Shown: positions 59,725-64,000 of the stretch, piece after piece
Layout: every line of letters begins with the position of its first letter
Position numbering within the stretch: the first letter of the stretch is position 1
From: Patiria pectinifera
Taxonomy: Eukaryota; Echinodermata; Asteroidea; Valvatida; Asterinidae
Length of the DNA: 64,000 nt
Direction of reading: 5' to 3'
Assembly (NCBI GenBank): GCA_029964075.1
Contig: CM057138.1
Coordinates: 9,604,932-9,668,931, forward strand
Notes under the pieces: model-generated
Databases searched by the model: none
Told to the model about the DNA's origin: nothing
The model's input: only the letters and a program-made list of their open reading frames with translations
Translations under genes and position numbers: made by a program

Positions 59725-60976
59725 TTTCTTTTTTTTTTCTCCTTTTTCAGACTTTTTCTCCATAGGTTTAACACACGTTTCTTCTGGCAGTCCACTTTGC
59801 CACTTTTATAAAATCCGATTGATTTCAGACTTGGTACATACTTAGACCACCACCCACAAATGGTCCTAGAAGAAATTTGTGATCGTGACGTCATCAGGTG
59901 TCAGGTTACGTCACATTAAAGATGTATTTTTCCCCATATGTTTTGTACACGTTTTAAAACACTCCAGTTTGGCATCTTCGTAAATCCGATCAACTTTAAA
60001 CTTAATTCATACTTAGACCACCACCCACAGATGGTCCTTGAAGAAATTCGTGATCGTGACGTCATCAAGTGTCAGGTTACGTCACATTAAAGATGCATTT
60101 TTCCCCATAGGGTTTGTACATGTTTTAAAACGCTCCATTTTGGGCACTTTCGTAAATCCGATCGATGTTAGACTTGGTACATACTTTGACCATCGCCCAC
60201 AGATAGTCCTTGAAGAAATTTGTGATCGTGACGTCATCAGGCGTTACGTTACTTCACAATAAAGATGCACATTTTCCCCATAGGTTTTGTACACGTTTTA
60301 AAACACTCCACTTTGGCACTTTCGTAAATTAGATCGACTTTATAGTTGGTACACACTTAGACCACTACCCACCGATGGTCCTAGAAGAAAGTCGTCATCG
60401 TGACGTCATCAGGTGTCAGGTTACGTCACATTAAAGATGTATTTTCCCCATAGGGTTTGTACACGTTTTATTAATACACTCTACTTTGGTACATTTGTGA
60501 ATCCGATCGATATTACACTTGGAACATAATTAGACTACCACCCACAGATGGTCCTAAAAGAAAGTCGTCATCATGGCATCATGATGTGTCAGGTTACGTC
60601 ACATTAAAGATGCATTGTTTCCCTATTGGTTTTGTACACGTTGTTCTTCAAACCAAACACTTTTCCACTTCTATATGCCTGATTGACTTTACACTTGTCA
60701 GACACTAGTACAACCAGCAGCCTAAGATGGTCCTCAGTGAGTTCGTGATGATGACGTCATCACGTGTCACATGACATGACATTAAATGAGCATTTCTTTG
60801 AATCGCTATTCTTTTATAGGCCTATATCTACAGAACTATAATGTTCGATTTGGTTGTAACTTTACATGTACGTATTATAATGTGCTGTTATAGATGACAT
60901 ACTGATTGTTTGTCAGGTGCACAGAGTTTTTCAAATATCCGAAACAGCTTGTGTTTGTCCACAAACACATTTCTAG
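59725..60976 (+). repeat. Type-B array unit
   Basis: Several monomers of about 171 bp, a closing segment with ACATGTACGTATTATAATGTGCTGTTATAGATG-like sequence (split phrases at 60840-60900), and a type-B tail, CTAG 60973-60976. No gene is seen. Confidence 0.82.
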
Positions 60977-61860
60977 TTATTTTTTTTCTCCTTTTTCCAC
61001 CTTTTTCTCCATAGGTTTTACACACGTTTCTTCTACCAGTCCACTTTGGCACTTTTTTAAAATTCGATTGATTTCAGACTTGGTACATACTTAGAACACC
61101 ACCCACAGATGGTCCTAGAAGAAATTTGTGATTGTGACGTCATCAGGTGTCGGGTTACGTCACATTAAAGATGTAGTTTTCCCCATATGTTTTGTACACG
61201 TTTTAAAACACTCCAGTTTGGCATCTTCGTAAATCCGATTGATTTCAGACTTAATTCATACTAAGACCACCACCCACAGACGGTCCTAGACGAAATTCAT
61301 GATCGTGACGTTATCAAGTGTCAGGTTACGTCACATTGAAGATACACTTTACCCCATAGGGTTTGTACACGTTTTAAAACGCTCCATTTTGGCACTTTTG
61401 TACATCCGATCGATGTTACACTTGGGACATACTTCAACCATCACCCACAGATGGTCCTAGAAGAAATTCGTGATCGTGACGTCATCAGGTGTTACGTTAC
61501 TTCACATTAAAGATGCACATTTTTCCCATAGGTTTTGTACACGTTTTAAAACACTCCTCTTTGGCACTTTCGTAAATTCGATCGCCTTTATACTTGGTAT
61601 AATACACACTAAGACTACTACCCTTAGATGGTCACGTCATCATCAAATGTCATGTGACGTCACTTAAAGGGACATTTTATTCTTTAATAGGTCATCTACA
61701 GAACTATAATGTTCGATTGGTTGTACATGTAACTTGATGTACGTATTATGATGTGCTGGTATAGATGACATTTATAGTGACGTCACTGATTGTTCGTCAC
61801 GTGTACAGAGTATTTCAAATATCCGAAACAGCTTGTGTTTGTCCACAAACACATTTCTAG
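60977..61860 (+). repeat. Last type-B array unit
   Basis: 884 bp, with about four monomers and a complete type-B tail. It is the right-hand end of the whole array. Confidence 0.83.
61822..61860 (+). other. Terminal type-B tail at the array edge
   Basis: CCGAAACAGCT, TGTGTTTGT-CC-ACAAACACA, TTT and CTAG, then a T-rich run that leads straight into unrelated DNA. This fixes CTAG|T as the true right end of the repeat unit. Confidence 0.75.
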
Positions 61861-62158
61861 TTTTTTCTTCTTCTTTTTAATAACTTATCATTTTCCACCC
61901 CACACCCGGCCCGCCTCCGAAAGGCAACAATTGAATTACGGTGTACAGAAAAACATTGTCTTTGTGAAAATTGAGGTGTAAAATATTCAAAAGAAACTAT
62001 GTGGAAGCCAGGGCGGATCGAATTTTCGGTGGGGGAGAAGTGATGATGGTAAATTCTGTTTTCGGCACTTTGGCATAATTATTAATGGGAAATGTTTCTC
62101 CCGTTCAAGTACTGCTGTCTGCTGATGTGGTTGTCATTTTTTGCATGTTAGCAGGTTA
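61861..62158. other. Non-array sequence, nothing recognised
   Basis: The array monomers and motifs cease here. The sequence is mixed in composition and has no open frame or repeat that I can name. Confidence 0.6.
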
Positions 62159-62600
62159 TGCATCATTTAATTGGCTGAACATTTCAAAAAGCCTTTCGGG
62201 TGTGGAGTAGGGTTTGAGAGAGGAGGAGACGAGCATGTTTTTGAGTGACGGGCCTGTTTCTAAAAGAGACCATGGGGGTTTGGAAAAACAGGATCTGAGC
62301 ATATTCTCCTAAGTCGGTGAGCAAGCTTAGGGGTAGGCTCTTTTTTGTATGTTGGTTTAAAATGGTTGCATGAATTGAAGGAGAGATATTGATGACTGTC
62401 TGTGGGTTTGGAGAATATATTGTCCGTTGATAGGAAACCTTGATTTTAAGTGGACGAGAACATCAAGGAAGGAACGGGATCATCGGGTGCGTGAATTTGA
62501 TTGTGGGATGCAAAGAAATTACAGAACTCTATGAATGTGTTAAATGTGTCTTTATCCTGTGTCCAAATAAGAAAGACGTCATCCATACATCTCCACCAGC
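62159..62600 (-). pseudogene. Decayed Penelope-like element reverse transcriptase fragment
   Basis: Translation of the minus strand gives WWRCMDDVFLIWTQ near 62560-62600, the Penelope-type catalytic block (family form W-x-R-Y-I-D-D-I-F-x-I-W), then NTFIEFCNFFASHN, then FSKPTDSHQYLSF, NSCNHFKP and AHRLRRICSD, and, in another frame, SLKNMLVSSSLKPYSTPE (about 62180-62235). These follow the order of Penelope-like reverse transcriptases after motif C. The fragment carries stops and frame changes and is plainly dead. Upstream palm motifs and the GIY-YIG endonuclease are not visible. Confidence 0.72.
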
Positions 62601-63765
62601 TAGTTTAGGGGTTTGCACGGGGTCTGTGATAGAATATTATTATCTTATATATGTAACCATTCTGGTGTAAGTAACTGAAACCACGACTCTATTTACCCTC
62701 AACCTATCCTGTGTAACAATTTCATTGAAAAGCAGCGAAATGTCGGCCGTTAAGCCAATTGTATATGAAAATATTGCTAGTCAATTCATGTGGATAGCTC
62801 ATCATAGAATGTTACTTTTTCCACTTCTGTTCATTCTGATAAAATGTAGCCCCCGAAATGTTATCATACAAGGTAACTGGCCTCCCCTATAGTTGCTTGT
62901 ACAGATGTTTATTCAACTAGGGGGTACTTGGCCATACCATGGAGAACACGCGCCGATTCCAACTCTCCCGGATGTCATTTCAAGGCTCTGCATGGGTTTA
63001 TCGTTAAATGTTGCTGCATGGGATTTCCCCTATAAGGTAGGGTCCGGGGTCTTGACACGAGGAAAACCTTGATTTCCACATATGTTAACTTTTGAAAGTG
63101 ATCTCGAAATTCGGCATTTGACGCCATGTTTAAAACGAACTTTTTTAAAGTAGTTCAAAGGGAATATACTCTACAGATCATTCGTAGAATGTAGCATGTT
63201 TTTTAAATGATGAAAAGGTCAATACGCTTTGTTTAATATTGGATTAAATCAAGCAGGTTCACCAAATCAAGAATGGATCAAAATGGCTTCTTTAGAAATG
63301 ATGCTGAACTCATACACGCCCAGGGATGCGGGAGCCACTATATACAAATATACTTTCCAGAAAAAAAATGTACCGCAAACTGTTTTTCTGTGAAGTATGA
63401 AATATGATTTGTTGAGGTTTTTGTAAAGACTATAATGCAACGATGGAGGAAGGAACAGTGGACCCCAACATATACCTTTAATGTGTGTTAGTGTTTGAGT
63501 CGGTTAAATTGAAATGATGCAAATCATTACTCTGTAACTATAACCCAAGGGGCTTCATGAAACAATCAAATCATAACATCTGCAGCATTGTACAGTTCAA
63601 CAAGTTACGGTTTTTCTGTATTACATATTTTTTCCCCCGGTATTTGCGTTGTTGTTTCAAGGCGACGTATTGGTTGTTTTGCCATGGGTCTCATCATATT
63701 CCCCTTCGACAGTATTTCCAGCCCCTTTCTCCAGCCCCTTTCATTAACTTGGTACAGCCCAAGAT
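62601..63765. other. Non-array sequence, no gene recognised
   Basis: AT-rich DNA without array motifs. It may include more Penelope-derived sequence near 62700-62800, but I cannot show it. I find no tRNA, rRNA or convincing open frame. Confidence 0.5.
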
Positions 63766-63832
63766 TTTCCCGGAAGATCCGGGAAAGATCACAACCCAGA
63801 GGCGACGAGACTGCACTTCGATGGCATATAAG
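63766..63832 (+). promoter_or_regulatory. Possible TATA-type promoter with upstream palindrome
   Basis: TTTCCCGGA and TCCGGGAAA face each other across AGA (63766-63786); this includes TTCCCGGAA, a STAT-type TTCNNNGAA match. CATATAAG lies 38 bp downstream (63825-63832). GC content rises here compared with the array. It may start a host gene that runs beyond the window, or be chance. The stretch 63833-64000 could be its 5' exon; no coding frame can be assigned. Confidence 0.3.
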
Positions 63833-64000
63833 ACCGCAGCTGTTTTGCGTGTACCAGTGTAGCTACCACAGCGCAGTAGGCCAGTGAACACTTTGTTACG
63901 CTGAGCTGTTGAGGGGATAATTCGTGCTTAAAGTGATCGAGGCACGCAACGACGCCAAGTCTCACCTCTTCTTGGTTTGATTATACGGTCTGCTGAAGAT

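Noticed and set aside
1-61860. CRISPR array from regularly spaced repeats
   Set aside because: Repeats are long, degenerate monomers without unique spacers, in a eukaryotic transposon context.
62440-62670. Plus-strand 76-codon open frame
   Set aside because: It lies opposite the Penelope-like fragment and has no family resemblance.
63557-63891. Overlapping open frames near the right edge on both strands
   Set aside because: Short, on both strands in several frames, no domain; at best part of an unseen gene.

Overview
The window looks like a piece of an animal genome that is almost wholly repetitive. No host protein gene can be supported. The transposon mix (a CR1/L2/Crack-type LINE, a DIRS-type tyrosine-recombinase retroelement, a Mag/SURL-like Gypsy, a Gmr1-like Gypsy with integrase ahead of reverse transcriptase, and a Penelope-like scrap) suggests a marine invertebrate, most likely a deuterostome such as a lancelet, hemichordate or echinoderm. 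That is inference; no diagnostic host gene is present.

Layout. About 1-61860 is one giant head-to-tail array of related satellite-like units of roughly 0.9-4 kb. Units are built from degenerate 110-172 bp monomers carrying TGACGTCA (CRE) octamers, often in pairs 11 bp apart. Units end in a short hairpin followed by CTAG and then T. Some start with a head hairpin whose arm is the inverted repeat of a motif just before the tail hairpin. Four versions of this head/tail system (A, B, C, D) can be told apart. The pattern resembles non-autonomous rolling-circle transposons of the Helitron2/Helentron type (asymmetric terminal inverted repeats plus a 3' hairpin), but no Rep/helicase gene is present here.

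The array is interrupted four times. (1) At 8339-19554 a minus-strand element (type D) sits in an otherwise continuous array sequence; other copies in the window supply the empty site. Inside it lie a small MITE-like repeat, divergent inverted array sequence and a LINE (about 10526-19300), and inside the LINE reverse transcriptase lies a 4.66 kb Gypsy element (12495-17151) with identical 172 bp LTRs and a 5 bp target duplication. (2) At 24623-29533 a DIRS-like element sits at the exact centre of a large inverted repeat of array sequence (23661-24622 against 29534-30921). (3) At 50826-59397 an 8.57 kb Gmr1-like Gypsy element that looks whole, with nearly identical 1.6 kb LTRs and a 5 bp target duplication. 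(4) Several nearly identical tandem duplications of whole array units (43.0-45.3 kb, 35.7-39.8 kb, 48.2-50.3 kb) show recent array growth.

The array stops at 61860 on a clean tail (hairpin, CTAG, T-run). The remaining 2.1 kb is non-array DNA with a decayed minus-strand Penelope-like reverse transcriptase fragment (62159-62600) and, near the right edge, a possible TATA-type promoter with a perfect 9 bp inverted repeat upstream. Most open frames in the array recur from copy to copy because the repeat recurs and do not look like genes.
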